Positions 22,737 to 31,493 of a stretch of DNA of 47,685 nt are shown piece after piece; position 1 is the stretch's first letter; the number at the start of each line of letters is the position of its first letter. The DNA comes from an uncultured Bacteroidales bacterium. GTDB lineage: Bacteria > Bacteroidota > Bacteroidia > Bacteroidales > Paludibacteraceae. The translations under genes were made by a program, and so were the position numbers. Location of the stretch: positions 1 through 47,685 of the forward strand of contig CAMNCW010000025.1 of assembly GCA_946534715.1 (NCBI GenBank), given 5' to 3'. The notes beneath the pieces were generated by a model. The model searched no databases. It was not told where the DNA came from and saw only the letters and a list, made by a program, of their open reading frames with translations.

Positions 22737-22762
22737 TATATTTGAATTTTTTTGCAGAAAAA

Positions 22763-22795
22763 TTTGGTTATATCAGAAATTTTTAGTACCTTTGC
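22763..22795 (+). promoter_or_regulatory. promoter of the rimP-nusA-infB operon
   Basis: TTTGG at 22763-22767 and TACCTTTGC at 22787-22795. The leader to rimP is about 105 nt and contains a hairpin and repeats. Confidence 0.8.
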
Positions 22796-22808
22796 ACCGT
22801 GAATTGAT

Positions 22809-22836
22809 TGAGGGGACCCCGAAAGGAGTTCCCTCA
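22809..22836 (+). other. leader hairpin with GNRA-type loop ahead of rimP
   Basis: TGAGGGGAC and GTTCCCTCA pair over 9 bp (one G-U), enclosing CCCGAAAGGA, where CC/GG close a GAAA tetraloop. It starts about 7 nt after the probable transcription start. No T-tract follows, so it is not a terminator; it may protect the 5' end or regulate. Confidence 0.6.
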
Positions 22837-22861
22837 CGCGTTACAAAATGGTTGGAAAGGC

Positions 22862-22906
22862 TAACAACTTCAAACCATTTCAAACAACATCAAACAACTT
22901 CAAACA
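22862..22906. repeat. TTCAAAC repeats directly upstream of rimP
   Basis: CTAACAACTTCAAACCATTT and further TCAAAC units run up to the rimP start codon. TTAACAACTTCAAAC and TTCAAACCATTTCAAACAA also occur at 19205-19262, so this is the same repeat family. Confidence 0.75.
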
Positions 22907-23365
22907 ATGTTAAAAGAACAATTAAAAGAATGGATTGAAGCGTATCTGAAGGATACGGATTATGAGTTGATCACGCTGAATGTGTCCGCGGGAAATGACA
23001 TTTTGGTGGAAGTGGACCGTCTGGCAGGCGTAGATGTGGATTTCTGCGCGGAGCTGAATCGCTATCTGGTGGAGAAACTGGACCAGACCTCCACCGATTA
23101 TTCTTTGGAAGTGGGTTCTGTGAGTCTGACCGATCCGTTCAAGACCAGGATGCAGTTTGAGAAAAACCTCGGGCATGATGTGGAAGCGCTGGTGGAAGGT
23201 AAAAAATACCGCGGTCAGCTCGTTTCTGTGGATGAGGAGACGTTCTCGGTGGATTGCGAGGAGAAAGTGGCGGTAGAAGGCAAGAAACGCAAAGAAACCC
23301 AAATCGTGACGCATACCTGGCGGTACGAAGAACCTAAATACGTACGCTACGACCTCAAGTTCTAA
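22907..23365 (+). CDS. rimP: ribosome maturation factor RimP
   Basis: A 152-residue protein for 30S subunit maturation. The N-terminal alpha/beta domain has the conserved ILVEVDRLAGVDVDFCAELNRYL and YSLEVGSVSLTDPFK (the usual L-E-V-SSPG block is degenerate here, as in Bacteroidetes). The C-terminal SH3-like domain includes KKYRGQLVSVDEETFSVDCEE. It is the first gene of the conserved rimP-nusA-infB operon; nusA follows after 32 bp. The family motif and the context both support the assignment. Confidence 0.93.
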   Translation: MLKEQLKEWIEAYLKDTDYELITLNVSAGNDILVEVDRLAGVDVDFCAELNRYLVEKLDQTSTDYSLEVGSVSLTDPFKTRMQFEKNLGHDVEALVEGKKYRGQLVSVDEETFSVDCEEKVAVEGKKRKETQIVTHTWRYEEPKYVRYDLKF

Positions 23366-23397
23366 GTAAAGAAAATAATAAATGAATAAATATTTTT

Positions 23398-24657
23398 ATG
23401 GCAACTAAACAACAAGAATCCGTCAATTTAATTGACATTTTTTCGGAGTTCAAGGACTTCAAAAGAATTGACAAACAAACGTTTATCAATGTATTGCAAG
23501 ACTCGTTCCGCAGCGTGATCACCAAAATGTACGGCAATGCTGCTAACTATGACGTGATCGTTAACCCGGACAAAGGTGACCTGGAAATCTATCGTAACCG
23601 TCTGGTAATGGAGGATGATGATGTAGCTAATCCCGAGACCCAAATCGCTCTGAGCGATGCTCTCAAATTAGACGATGAGGCAGAAATCGGCGAGGAGGTA
23701 ACGGATAAAGTGGAAATGTCCTCTTTCGGTCGTCGTATGATCCTGAACCTCCGTCAGACTTTGGCATCCAAGATCCTGGAGCTCCAGAAGGAGAGCCTAT
23801 ACCAGAAATACAAAGAGATGATGGGCACAATCGTTTCCGGTGAATTGTATCAGGTGTGGAAAAACGAGATGCTGCTCTTGGACGAAGATGGCAACGAGCT
23901 CTATCTCCCGAAAGCAAACCAAATCCCGACGGACTACTACCGCAAAGGGGATATTATCCGCGCCGTGGTGGTACAGGTGGAGAACAAGAACCAAAACCCG
24001 AAAGTCATTCTGAGCCGTACAGCTCCGCTGTTCCTGCAACGTTTGTTCGAGCAAGAGGTGCCGGAGGTGAAAGAAGGTCTGATTGCTATCAAGAAAATAG
24101 CCCGTATTCCGGGTGAGCGTGCCAAAGTAGCCGTAGAGACGTTTGACGACCGTATCGACCCGGTAGGCGCATGTGTGGGTGTGAAGGGTGCACGTATTCA
24201 CGGTATCGTACGCGAATTGCGCAACGAGAACATCGATGTGATCAACTATACCCCGAACATCAACCTCTATATCCAGCGCGCACTCTCTCCTGCTAAGATT
24301 TCCAGCATGGAGATCGATGAAGAGGCTAAGACCGCAAAGGTCTATTTGCAGCCTGAAGAGGTGAGCTTGGCTATCGGTAAAGGCGGATATAACATCAAGC
24401 TGGCTTCCATGCTGACCGGATACGAGATCGACGTTTACCGCGAGATCAATGAGCAGGATATGGACGATATTTATCTGGATGAGTTCAACGATGAAATCGA
24501 CCAATGGGTCATTGACGCGCTGAAAGCCGTTGGCCTCGACACCGCAAAAGACGTGTTGGCTAAGAGCAAGGAAGAGTTGCTCAAACTGACCGACTTGGAG
24601 GAGGAGACAATCGATGATGTGCTCCGAATCCTGGCTGCGGAATTTGAAAACGATTAA
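23398..24657 (+). CDS. nusA: transcription termination/antitermination factor NusA
   Basis: A 419-residue RNA-polymerase-binding factor. The N-terminal domain (NLIDIFSEFKDFKRID..., 1-about 130) is followed by an S1 domain (about 135-200, MMGTIVSGELYQVWKNE), KH1 (about 230-300, DPVGACVGVKGARIHGIVRELRNENIDVINY) and KH2 (about 305-365, EVSLAIGKGGYNIKLASMLTGYEIDVY). The last 50 residues (IDALKAVGLDTAKDVLAKSKEELLKLTDLEEETIDDVLRIL) look like a helix-hairpin-helix tail. The typical acidic repeats of proteobacterial NusA are missing, as is usual in this phylum. It lies between rimP and infB. Confidence 0.97.
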   Translation: MATKQQESVNLIDIFSEFKDFKRIDKQTFINVLQDSFRSVITKMYGNAANYDVIVNPDKGDLEIYRNRLVMEDDDVANPETQIALSDALKLDDEAEIGEEVTDKVEMSSFGRRMILNLRQTLASKILELQKESLYQKYKEMMGTIVSGELYQVWKNEMLLLDEDGNELYLPKANQIPTDYYRKGDIIRAVVVQVENKNQNPKVILSRTAPLFLQRLFEQEVPEVKEGLIAIKKIARIPGERAKVAVETFDDRIDPVGACVGVKGARIHGIVRELRNENIDVINYTPNINLYIQRALSPAKISSMEIDEEAKTAKVYLQPEEVSLAIGKGGYNIKLASMLTGYEIDVYREINEQDMDDIYLDEFNDEIDQWVIDALKAVGLDTAKDVLAKSKEELLKLTDLEEETIDDVLRILAAEFEND

Positions 24658-24673
24658 GTCTAACCCTTAACCC

Positions 24674-24691
24674 CTCCGACGGTGCGGAGGA
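24674..24691 (+). other. small hairpin between nusA and infB
   Basis: CCTCCG, ACGGTG loop, CGGAGG: a perfect 6-bp GC stem in the 54-bp gap, without a T-tract. It may affect mRNA stability or infB translation; the sequence does not say which. Confidence 0.5.
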
Positions 24692-24711
24692 TAAACAAAC
24701 ACTGTTTGCGT

Positions 24712-27414
24712 ATGGCAATAAAATTAATTAAAGCTTGTAAAGAGTTAAATATCGGTATGGCTACCCTCACATCCTGGTGTGAGAAACATGGTCATACCAT
24801 CGAATCTGACCCGAACGTGCGCATAGACGACGACCTCTATCTGCTTTTGGCCAAAGAGTTCAACAAGGACATGGCAGTTAAGATCGAGGCCGACCGCATA
24901 GCAGCTGAGCGTCAGGCTCGAGAGGAGGCGGAGAGAGCTGCGGCTGAGGCTGCCAAACGTGCGAAAGAAGAGGCTGAAGCAGCTCGCAGAGCGGCAGAAA
25001 CTGCCAAACGTGAGGCGGCTCGCAAGGCAGAAGAGGAAGCCAAGAAAGCCGCAGAGGCTGCTGAAGCGGCTAAAAAAGCACAGGAAGAGGCAGAGGCCAA
25101 GAAGAAACAGGAAGAAGCGGCGAAGGCTGCTGAAAAAGCCAAAGAGGCTGAACTGGCTAAAGCTGCCAAACCGGTAGCTCAGGCAACTCCGGCTGCTCCG
25201 GCAAAACCAAAACCCGAAATCTTTACACTCGGTAAACCGCAACTGAAGAATGCACCCAAGGTGTTAGGAAAAATTGACTTGGATGCAATCGATACCTCTA
25301 CACGTCCGGCTAAGAAAACCAAAGAACAGAAACGCAAAGAGCGTGAGGAACGTCAACGCGAGCAGCAGGCACAACATGAACAGCAACAAGCTGCTGCGGC
25401 GGAACGCCGTAAACGCGAGCGCATCAAGAACAATGCTGCGAAAGTAGATCCGAACGACAAACGAAATCAAGCTGGTAAGAAAAACAAGAAAAACCAGCCT
25501 CGCGAAGCTACGCAGGAAGAGGTAGATAAGGCTTTGAAAGAGACGCTGAGCCGCCTTTCTCAAAAGCAGAACAAGAGCAACACCTCCAAGTATAAGCGTG
25601 AGCGCCGTGAGCAGGAACGCGAGAAGCATGAATTGGAGATGATGGAGGCACAGGAGCAGTCCAAAGTGCTGAAACTGACCGAGTTCGTGACCGCCAACGA
25701 TCTGGCGAACATGATGAATGTGCCGGTAAATAAGATCATCGGTACCTGTATGTCCCTCGGTCTGTTCGTCTCCATCAACCAGCGTCTGGACGCTGAGACC
25801 ATCAACCTCGTGGCGGAAGAGTTCGGTTTCACGACCGAATACGTCTCCGCGAAAGTGGTGGAGGAAATCAACGCCGACGAAGTGGTGAACGAGGAAGATA
25901 TCGAGCCGCGCTGCCCGGTAGTCACCGTAATGGGTCACGTCGATCATGGTAAGACTTCGTTGCTCGACCACATCCGTAACGCGAACGTCATCGCCGGCGA
26001 GGCAGGAGGTATCACCCAGCATATAGGTGCTTACAATGTCAAGTTGAAGAACGGCCAGCATATTACGTTCCTCGATACGCCGGGTCACGCCGCCTTCACC
26101 GCTATGCGTGCACGTGGTGCGAAAGTGACGGATATAGCAATCATCATCATCGCTGCCGATGATGCGGTCATGCCGCAGACTGTCGAGGCGATCAACCACG
26201 CGCAAGCTGCAGGTGTACCGATGGTATTCGCTATCAACAAAGTGGACAAACCCGGTGCTAACCCCGATAAGATCCGCGAGCAGTTGTCGAACATGAATAT
26301 CCTCGTCGAAGACTGGGGTGGTAAATACCAATGTCAGGAAATATCCGCGAAGAAAGGTGACGGCGTCTATGAACTCTTGGAGAAAGTGCTCCTCGAGGCA
26401 GAGATGTTGGATCTCAAAGCAAACCCCAAACGTCGTGCGAAAGGTTCGGTTATCGAGTCCTCGCTGGACAAAGGCCGCGGATATGTAGCTACGCTTCTCG
26501 TTCAGGACGGTACACTCCATATGGGCGACATCGTGCTGGCAGGTACTTTCCATGGCCGTATCAAAGCGATGTTCAACGAGCGCGGACAGAAGATCACGGA
26601 GGTACGTCCGGGTGAGCCATGTTCGATCCTCGGTCTGAATGGTGCTCCGCAGGCAGGTGATGAGTTTAACGTACTGCCGACTGAACAGGAGGCACGCGAC
26701 ATAGCGAACAAACGTGAACAACTGCAACGCGAGCAATCGATCCGTACGAAGAAACATATAGGTCTCGAGGAAATCGGTCGCCGTATGGCTATCGGAGACT
26801 TCAAAGAGCTCAATATCATCATCAAAGCCGATGTGGACGGATCTGTAGAGGCGCTCAAGGATTCGTTGATCAAGCAATCCACAGAGAATATCCAGGTCAA
26901 TGTCATCCACGGCGCTGTCGGTGCTATCTCGGATAGCGATGTCATGCTCGCTGCGGCTTCTGATGCGGTGATCGTCGGTTTCAACGTGCGTCCGACCGGT
27001 ACCGCCCGTAAGATGGCAGAGCAGGAGGAGGTCGATATCCGCATCTACTCCATCATCTATGACGCTATCAACGAGCTCAAAGATGCCATGGCAGGTATGT
27101 TGGCGCCGGAGGTGAAAGAGGAAGTGACCGCTACCCTCGAGGTGCTGCAAACTTTCCATATCTCCAAAGTGGGTACCATAGCAGGATGTATTGTGCGTGA
27201 AGGCAAGATCAAACGTGGTAATAAAGTGCGTGTCATCCGCGACGGTATTGTGATCAAGACCGCCGAATTGGCATCCCTCAAACACGTGAAGGATGATATC
27301 AAAGAGGCTGGTGTGAATACCGAATGCGGTTTGAGCCTGAAAGCGTACGATGATCTGCAAGTTGGCGATATTCTCGAATCCTTCGAGGAAATCGAAGTGG
27401 CGAAAACGCTGTAA
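24712..27414 (+). CDS. infB: translation initiation factor IF-2
   Basis: A 900-residue GTPase that brings initiator tRNA to the 30S subunit. IF2_N-like segment [28 protein letters not shown] is followed by a long Ala/Glu/Lys/Arg-rich linker (about 60-310) and a second IF2_N segment ([22 protein letters not shown]). The G domain has G1 GHVDHGKT (408-415), G3 DTPGH (about 455-459) and G4 NKVD (about 509-512), then the beta-barrel and C-terminal domains ([21 protein letters not shown]). An earlier GTG at 24682 is in frame, but the ATG at 24712 starts the conserved N-terminus. Long antisense frames through it are a codon-bias effect. Confidence 0.98.
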   Translation: MAIKLIKACKELNIGMATLTSWCEKHGHTIESDPNVRIDDDLYLLLAKEFNKDMAVKIEADRIAAERQAREEAERAAAEAAKRAKEEAEAARRAAETAKREAARKAEEEAKKAAEAAEAAKKAQEEAEAKKKQEEAAKAAEKAKEAELAKAAKPVAQATPAAPAKPKPEIFTLGKPQLKNAPKVLGKIDLDAIDTSTRPAKKTKEQKRKEREERQREQQAQHEQQQAAAAERRKRERIKNNAAKVDPNDKRNQAGKKNKKNQPREATQEEVDKALKETLSRLSQKQNKSNTSKYKRERREQEREKHELEMMEAQEQSKVLKLTEFVTANDLANMMNVPVNKIIGTCMSLGLFVSINQRLDAETINLVAEEFGFTTEYVSAKVVEEINADEVVNEEDIEPRCPVVTVMGHVDHGKTSLLDHIRNANVIAGEAGGITQHIGAYNVKLKNGQHITFLDTPGHAAFTAMRARGAKVTDIAIIIIAADDAVMPQTVEAINHAQAAGVPMVFAINKVDKPGANPDKIREQLSNMNILVEDWGGKYQCQEISAKKGDGVYELLEKVLLEAEMLDLKANPKRRAKGSVIESSLDKGRGYVATLLVQDGTLHMGDIVLAGTFHGRIKAMFNERGQKITEVRPGEPCSILGLNGAPQAGDEFNVLPTEQEARDIANKREQLQREQSIRTKKHIGLEEIGRRMAIGDFKELNIIIKADVDGSVEALKDSLIKQSTENIQVNVIHGAVGAISDSDVMLAAASDAVIVGFNVRPTGTARKMAEQEEVDIRIYSIIYDAINELKDAMAGMLAPEVKEEVTATLEVLQTFHISKVGTIAGCIVREGKIKRGNKVRVIRDGIVIKTAELASLKHVKDDIKEAGVNTECGLSLKAYDDLQVGDILESFEEIEVAKTL

Positions 27415-27446
27415 ATGAATAGTTAATAGCGTAGAGTGAATAAATT

Positions 27447-28808
27447 ATGAAGAAATTAGCTTTATTATCCCTTTCAGCTGTGATGCTGAGCAGTTGTTTG
27501 GTCACGCGGATCCGCACGGTAGTTCCTACGGTGGAGACAGTGGTTCCGGCGCAGACGGTGTATTCAACCACCGTCACTTCGCCGGCGCCGAAAACGACTA
27601 CCGTAACTACCGTCAAGGTAACGAACTACAGTTCCGATCCCTGTTTCTATCTGGATCTGAACGCTGTGGCGGCTGCTTTTGCTGAGAGCCGCAGTGTCAG
27701 CGAGTTTGAGATGCTCTTGAACTCCAGCCGCTATATGATCAATAACTTGGATTTGAACCGCGATGGATTTATTGATTACCTGCGTGTTATCGAGACCCGC
27801 AGCGGATATTACAACGCCTGTCTCATTCAGGCTTGTCTCGCTCCCGGGGTGTTCCAGGATGTAGCTACATTGGTGGCGGAACATCGTCCCGATGTGTTGT
27901 TTGTGGAGGTCATCGGCGATGCTTATATGTATGGCCGTAACTATATAGTGCGTCCGGTTTTCGTAAAACGTCCGCCTATGTGGGATGTGTATGGCAGACC
28001 TAATTATGCTACTTGGTCGTCGCCGTATTATTATGGCAATTATCCGTCCTATTACACGCGGCCGCAACCGGTTTATTTGAACCACTATCAGGCATATGTA
28101 ACGACGTATATGACCAATAATATCTATTGCCACCACTGCGATTACCCGACTTCGCCGTATTACAACGGGTATAGCCAAATGACACAGCCGTACGCCCGCC
28201 GCGACTACCAGAATCAATACCCGGATCAGTCCTTTGAGCGTCGTACGCGTACGATCGTGGCGAATAATCCGACCGTTCAGGTCAATAACGCAGGTCAGCT
28301 CCGCCGTGTGGTTTCTTCCAATGCGGAGACAAGCACGAATACAGGAGCGTCGACCCGTCAAACCGGCACGACTACAACGCGTCAGACCGGTTCGACCACT
28401 ACGCGTCAAGCCACCACTACGACCACTACCGGTACTTCCTCACGCCAGACAAGTACGACTACCACGCGCCAAACGGGTACTACTACCACACGCCAAACGG
28501 GTACTACTACCACACGTCAGGCTGAGAGCAAAACAACAACTTCAACGAAGACAACAACCCGTACACCGGTCACTACGGTAGATACCAAAGTAAAGAAAAG
28601 TGGTACTACAAGCACCACTATTCGAAGAACTGATTCTACCGGCCGTACTACTACGGTTAAACGTGAATCAACGACGAGCACCCGTTCTTCCGGCACTACG
28701 AACACGCGGACAAGCACTTCCACGACCCGTAGCACTTCGGGCACTACTAGATCCTCTCAAGGTTCGACAACCGAATCCAACCCTCGTTCGACCCGACGCG
28801 CACGTTAA
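27447..28808 (+). CDS. lipoprotein with EF-hand-like loop, Tyr/Pro-rich middle and Thr/Ser/Arg-rich repeat tail
   Basis: A 453-residue protein with lipobox LSSC (Cys17). Residues 102-113 (DLNRDGFIDYLR) resemble an EF-hand or dockerin-type Ca-binding loop, as in several Bacteroidetes lipoproteins. About 165-265 is Tyr/Pro/Asn-rich (RPPMWDVYGRPNY, SPYYYGNYPSYYTRP). From about 295 to the end it is low complexity: RQTGTTTT-type units, then Thr/Ser/Arg mixtures, reminiscent of an extracellular stalk. No known function. It follows infB by 32 bp without a clear promoter. Its last 62 nt overlap the convergent batE gene, so both termini are coded on the same DNA. Confidence 0.75.
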   Translation: MKKLALLSLSAVMLSSCLVTRIRTVVPTVETVVPAQTVYSTTVTSPAPKTTTVTTVKVTNYSSDPCFYLDLNAVAAAFAESRSVSEFEMLLNSSRYMINNLDLNRDGFIDYLRVIETRSGYYNACLIQACLAPGVFQDVATLVAEHRPDVLFVEVIGDAYMYGRNYIVRPVFVKRPPMWDVYGRPNYATWSSPYYYGNYPSYYTRPQPVYLNHYQAYVTTYMTNNIYCHHCDYPTSPYYNGYSQMTQPYARRDYQNQYPDQSFERRTRTIVANNPTVQVNNAGQLRRVVSSNAETSTNTGASTRQTGTTTTRQTGSTTTRQATTTTTTGTSSRQTSTTTTRQTGTTTTRQTGTTTTRQAESKTTTSTKTTTRTPVTTVDTKVKKSGTTSTTIRRTDSTGRTTTVKRESTTSTRSSGTTNTRTSTSTTRSTSGTTRSSQGSTTESNPRSTRRAR

Positions 28809-29514
28809 CCCATTCCCCTAAGCTCTCGTGGATCGTCACTTTGGTACCCTCATGAAGGGTGAAAAGGTCGGTCCCCGAGCGGTCTGGAGAAGACTTCGCA
28901 TTAACGATACCCTGTGTGATGATAGCTTCATTGCGCAGGGTATCTCTGTTATGCAGCGACAAACCGTTGAGGCCCGTGATGAGCGAGAAGAGCAGGGCGA
29001 TCCATGCTGTATGGAAAGCACTCTTGCGCACCCACGGCTCGCGGCCTAAAAGGAAAAGCAGTATGCCAGCCAAACCTAAGATAAACAGCACAATAGAAAT
29101 CATAAACCATTTGGGTTCACTCAATGTGTTACGCAATGCGCGGGCCCAGGAGGAGAGGAAGAAATCCTGCTCCTTGATATTATCCACAATGCGGCTTTGC
29201 GCAAAAGCAAGGTTGTATTTTGCATCCTTGTAGTTCGGCTTCAGACGCAAGGCGCGCTCGTAATTCAAAATAGCCTGTGACAACTCGCCTTGCTTGAAAC
29301 GCGCGTTGCCTAAATTGTAATACAGCGTCGCGTCCGGTTGCTCGTCAAGGAGCGACTGATACAATTCTGCCGCCTCTTCGTATCGTCCGTCCGCATAGGC
29401 GGAATTAGCGGTTTCAAAAGCATCTTGCGCAGAAGAGAGCGCGCTGCTGATGCAAAAAATCGATATAACGATATATCGATATACCGATATACCAAAGTTA
29501 TTCATTGATTTCAT
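28747..29514 (-). CDS. batE: BatE: TPR and SH3-like inner membrane protein
   Basis: A 255-residue protein, last in the bat operon. After a signal segment (N-terminal 30 residues, ISVYRYIVISIF, encoded by CGATATA-type repeats) it has TPR repeats (about 32-105, YYNLGNARFKQGELSQAILNYERALRLKP), two membrane segments (about 137-157 and 168-185) and an SH3-like domain (about 205-255, ending GEWVNVRVGSNEGWIRLSNLERI). The start overlaps the batD stop as ATGA, implying translational coupling. It converges with and overlaps the lipoprotein at 27447-28808 by 62 nt. The Bat proteins were first linked to aerotolerance in Bacteroides fragilis; the mechanism is unclear. Confidence 0.88.
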   Translation of the reverse strand: MKSMNNFGISVYRYIVISIFCISSALSSAQDAFETANSAYADGRYEEAAELYQSLLDEQPDATLYYNLGNARFKQGELSQAILNYERALRLKPNYKDAKYNLAFAQSRIVDNIKEQDFFLSSWARALRNTLSEPKWFMISIVLFILGLAGILLFLLGREPWVRKSAFHTAWIALLFSLITGLNGLSLHNRDTLRNEAIITQGIVNAKSSPDRSGTDLFTLHEGTKVTIHESLGEWVNVRVGSNEGWIRLSNLERI

Positions 29515-31373
29515 ATCTTCTGATCTTCCAAATGGTTAATTAAATTCGTGGTCGCCTGATACAGGTCGTCCATAGTGTGATCGGTTGCGGGGGCATAGCG
29601 TGCAAACTCGGCGGTGGACAACACATCCATCACCTCTTTGATGAGTTCGTCGCTCACGCCTTTCTGACGCAAAATAGAGGCGATATTCTCCTTGTTCAGA
29701 TCTGCGGTCGGGATAGAGAGACGGTCGCTCAGATAACTCCATGCGGCGCGTTCGATCTCCGCGTAGAAAGCGTTCGAATCGTTCGCTTTGAGTGCCGACG
29801 CTGCGGCTTTCAGACGTTTCTGAGCTACTTTGTTCGCGCGTTTGTAACGTACGCGGTTGATGTCCGATGCCTCCTTGATCTGACGGCGTAAGACAATCAG
29901 CAGAATGATGGCTATCAGCAACGGAATGACGTACCATAACCAAATATATTGGTAATGGATAAAGCCCAATTGGGATTTTTTATTCTTCTGCAATGGTCTC
30001 GTGTTGATGTAGCGGATATCCGTTCCGAGCTGTTTGATATCTTCCTTTTGTGCGTGATAAACCACGGCAGAAGGCTGTGCTCCCGATGCCGAAGACTCAT
30101 TCGCGCCGCGTTTCACTTTCACTGTATATTCCGGTGTCGAAAGGGTCTTGTACGCTTTCTCCTCGATATCGAAATAACTGAAATGGAGCGCCGGGATCGT
30201 GTATTCGCCGCCGTTACGCGGAATAGCCAAGTACTCAATGGACTTTGTACCGCTCATGCCCGAAGTGGTGGTCTTGAAATTATTCGTCACTTTCGGATCA
30301 TACGGCTCAAAGCCTTCGGGCCAGTCGATCGCCGGGGTCTTGAGCAGTTTCATGTTTCCGGAACCGCTGATATCCAATTTGATGGTGATGGCTTCGTTCG
30401 CTTGTACTTCGGTCTGCGAGATAGAAGGTGTCATCGTGAATTTTCCCACACCGCCGGAGAAACCTGCCGGCTTGCCACCGGGCAACGCCGACACATGAAT
30501 CGTCACGCCCGGAGCCGTCAGCATCTTCGTCACGTTTGTATAAGTGCCGAAGAAATCATCAAAAATAGACCGCGCGCGTTGCTGTACTTGTACACGGAGA
30601 ACCGCCTCGAAATGCGCCGGGTCGATCTTGATCTCGCCCGAGTGCTGAGGGTAGAGTACTGTGCGGTAAAGCACCGCCGTCTGATAATTACGGCCGTTGT
30701 AGTGTTCCAACTCGGTTTGGATCTCGCCTTGCTCTAACTCCTGTTTCAGAAAGCCCGTGAACTCCGGCAACTTGGTGTTATTGGTCAACTGCGCTACATC
30801 CACGCCTGCAAAATACAGCTTGTAGCTGACCATCAACGCCTCTTGCTCATGTACTCTCGTTTTGGTCACGATTGTCCGCACGAAGAGGTTCTCCGAGTTA
30901 ACAGCTCCGGACGAACTGCTCTGCGTGCTTTGGTTGCTTTGTCCGCCTTGCCCCCTCCCTTGTTGCGAGGCCTGTGATGGGCTTGCCTGTTCATCCTCCG
31001 GCAACACTTGGATACGGACACCATTGGATTGTACTTGCTCGCCGTCCGCTTTGATGGTCGCCGGACCGATGGTGAAGGTACCTGCCGTGCGAGCCATGAG
31101 CATATACGTATAGGTCTGCTCAAAGGACGAAGTGCGTTTGCCGTTGACGAACGAAGTGCTACTGCTCGTCGAGGTGTACGGACCGCTCAATACATCGAAA
31201 TCCGTGAACTCCGGTGCACGAAGGTCGCGGCTTCGCTGATTGACCGTATAGGTCAACTGAAACGGCTTACCCACGATCACCTGACTTGGCGCGGTAGCCT
31301 TAAATACCACACCATCGGCAAACGCACTCAATGCGATGCCGATGAATACGAATATGGATAATATCTTTTTCAT
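29511..31373 (-). CDS. batD: BatD: large periplasmic/membrane protein of the bat operon
   Basis: A 620-residue protein with a signal peptide (MKKILSIFVFIGIALSAFADG) and several Ig-like beta domains in the periplasm. Typical BatD blocks are seen: VGKPFQLTYTVNQRSRDLRAPEFTDFDVLSGPY, YTYMLMARTAGTFTIGPATIKADG, and SENLFVRTIVTKTRVHEQEALMVSYKLYF. A low-complexity Gln/Ser/Gly linker lies at about 130-155. One transmembrane segment (about 475-497, YIWLWYVIPLLIAIILLIVL) precedes a cytoplasmic helical tail. It is coupled to batE (ATGA) and separated from batC by a copy of a 98-bp repeated element. Confidence 0.92.
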   Translation of the reverse strand: MKKILSIFVFIGIALSAFADGVVFKATAPSQVIVGKPFQLTYTVNQRSRDLRAPEFTDFDVLSGPYTSTSSSTSFVNGKRTSSFEQTYTYMLMARTAGTFTIGPATIKADGEQVQSNGVRIQVLPEDEQASPSQASQQGRGQGGQSNQSTQSSSSGAVNSENLFVRTIVTKTRVHEQEALMVSYKLYFAGVDVAQLTNNTKLPEFTGFLKQELEQGEIQTELEHYNGRNYQTAVLYRTVLYPQHSGEIKIDPAHFEAVLRVQVQQRARSIFDDFFGTYTNVTKMLTAPGVTIHVSALPGGKPAGFSGGVGKFTMTPSISQTEVQANEAITIKLDISGSGNMKLLKTPAIDWPEGFEPYDPKVTNNFKTTTSGMSGTKSIEYLAIPRNGGEYTIPALHFSYFDIEEKAYKTLSTPEYTVKVKRGANESSASGAQPSAVVYHAQKEDIKQLGTDIRYINTRPLQKNKKSQLGFIHYQYIWLWYVIPLLIAIILLIVLRRQIKEASDINRVRYKRANKVAQKRLKAAASALKANDSNAFYAEIERAAWSYLSDRLSIPTADLNKENIASILRQKGVSDELIKEVMDVLSTAEFARYAPATDHTMDDLYQATTNLINHLEDQKI

Positions 31374-31390
31374 ATATTGTAATTCTCGAA

Positions 31391-31489
31391 TTTGAATTTT
31401 TTATGAAGTAGATTTGGTTTTTCCGGTGAGGGAGTTATGGTGTCCATAACGACCGAACCGAAAAGCCAAAGATACTCAGAAAAAACAAA
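31391..31489. repeat. 98-bp repeated element in the bat operon (copy 1)
   Basis: About 99 bp that align over their full length with 36436-36533. The central 60 bp, from GATTTGGTTTTTCCGGT to GACCGAACCGAAAAGCC, differ at only four or so positions. GTTATGG-TGT-CCATAAC forms a 7-bp hairpin in the middle, and TTTTTCCGGT / ACCGAAAAG pair imperfectly outside it. Confidence 0.9.
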
Positions 31490-31493
31490 TTTA

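Noticed and set aside
22801..22906. Initiator tRNA gene in the rimP leader, as in enterobacteria
   Set aside because: The leader has one hairpin and simple repeats; no cloverleaf or T-loop consensus was found.
25264..27360. A 698-codon antisense open frame across infB
   Set aside because: infB is certain on the plus strand; the antisense product has no motif or promoter and is a mirror of its codon usage.
31440..31475. Promoter for batD within the 98-bp element (minus-strand TATCTTTGG)
   Set aside because: No -33 box at the 24-bp spacing, and the second copy of the element has lost the -7 sequence.
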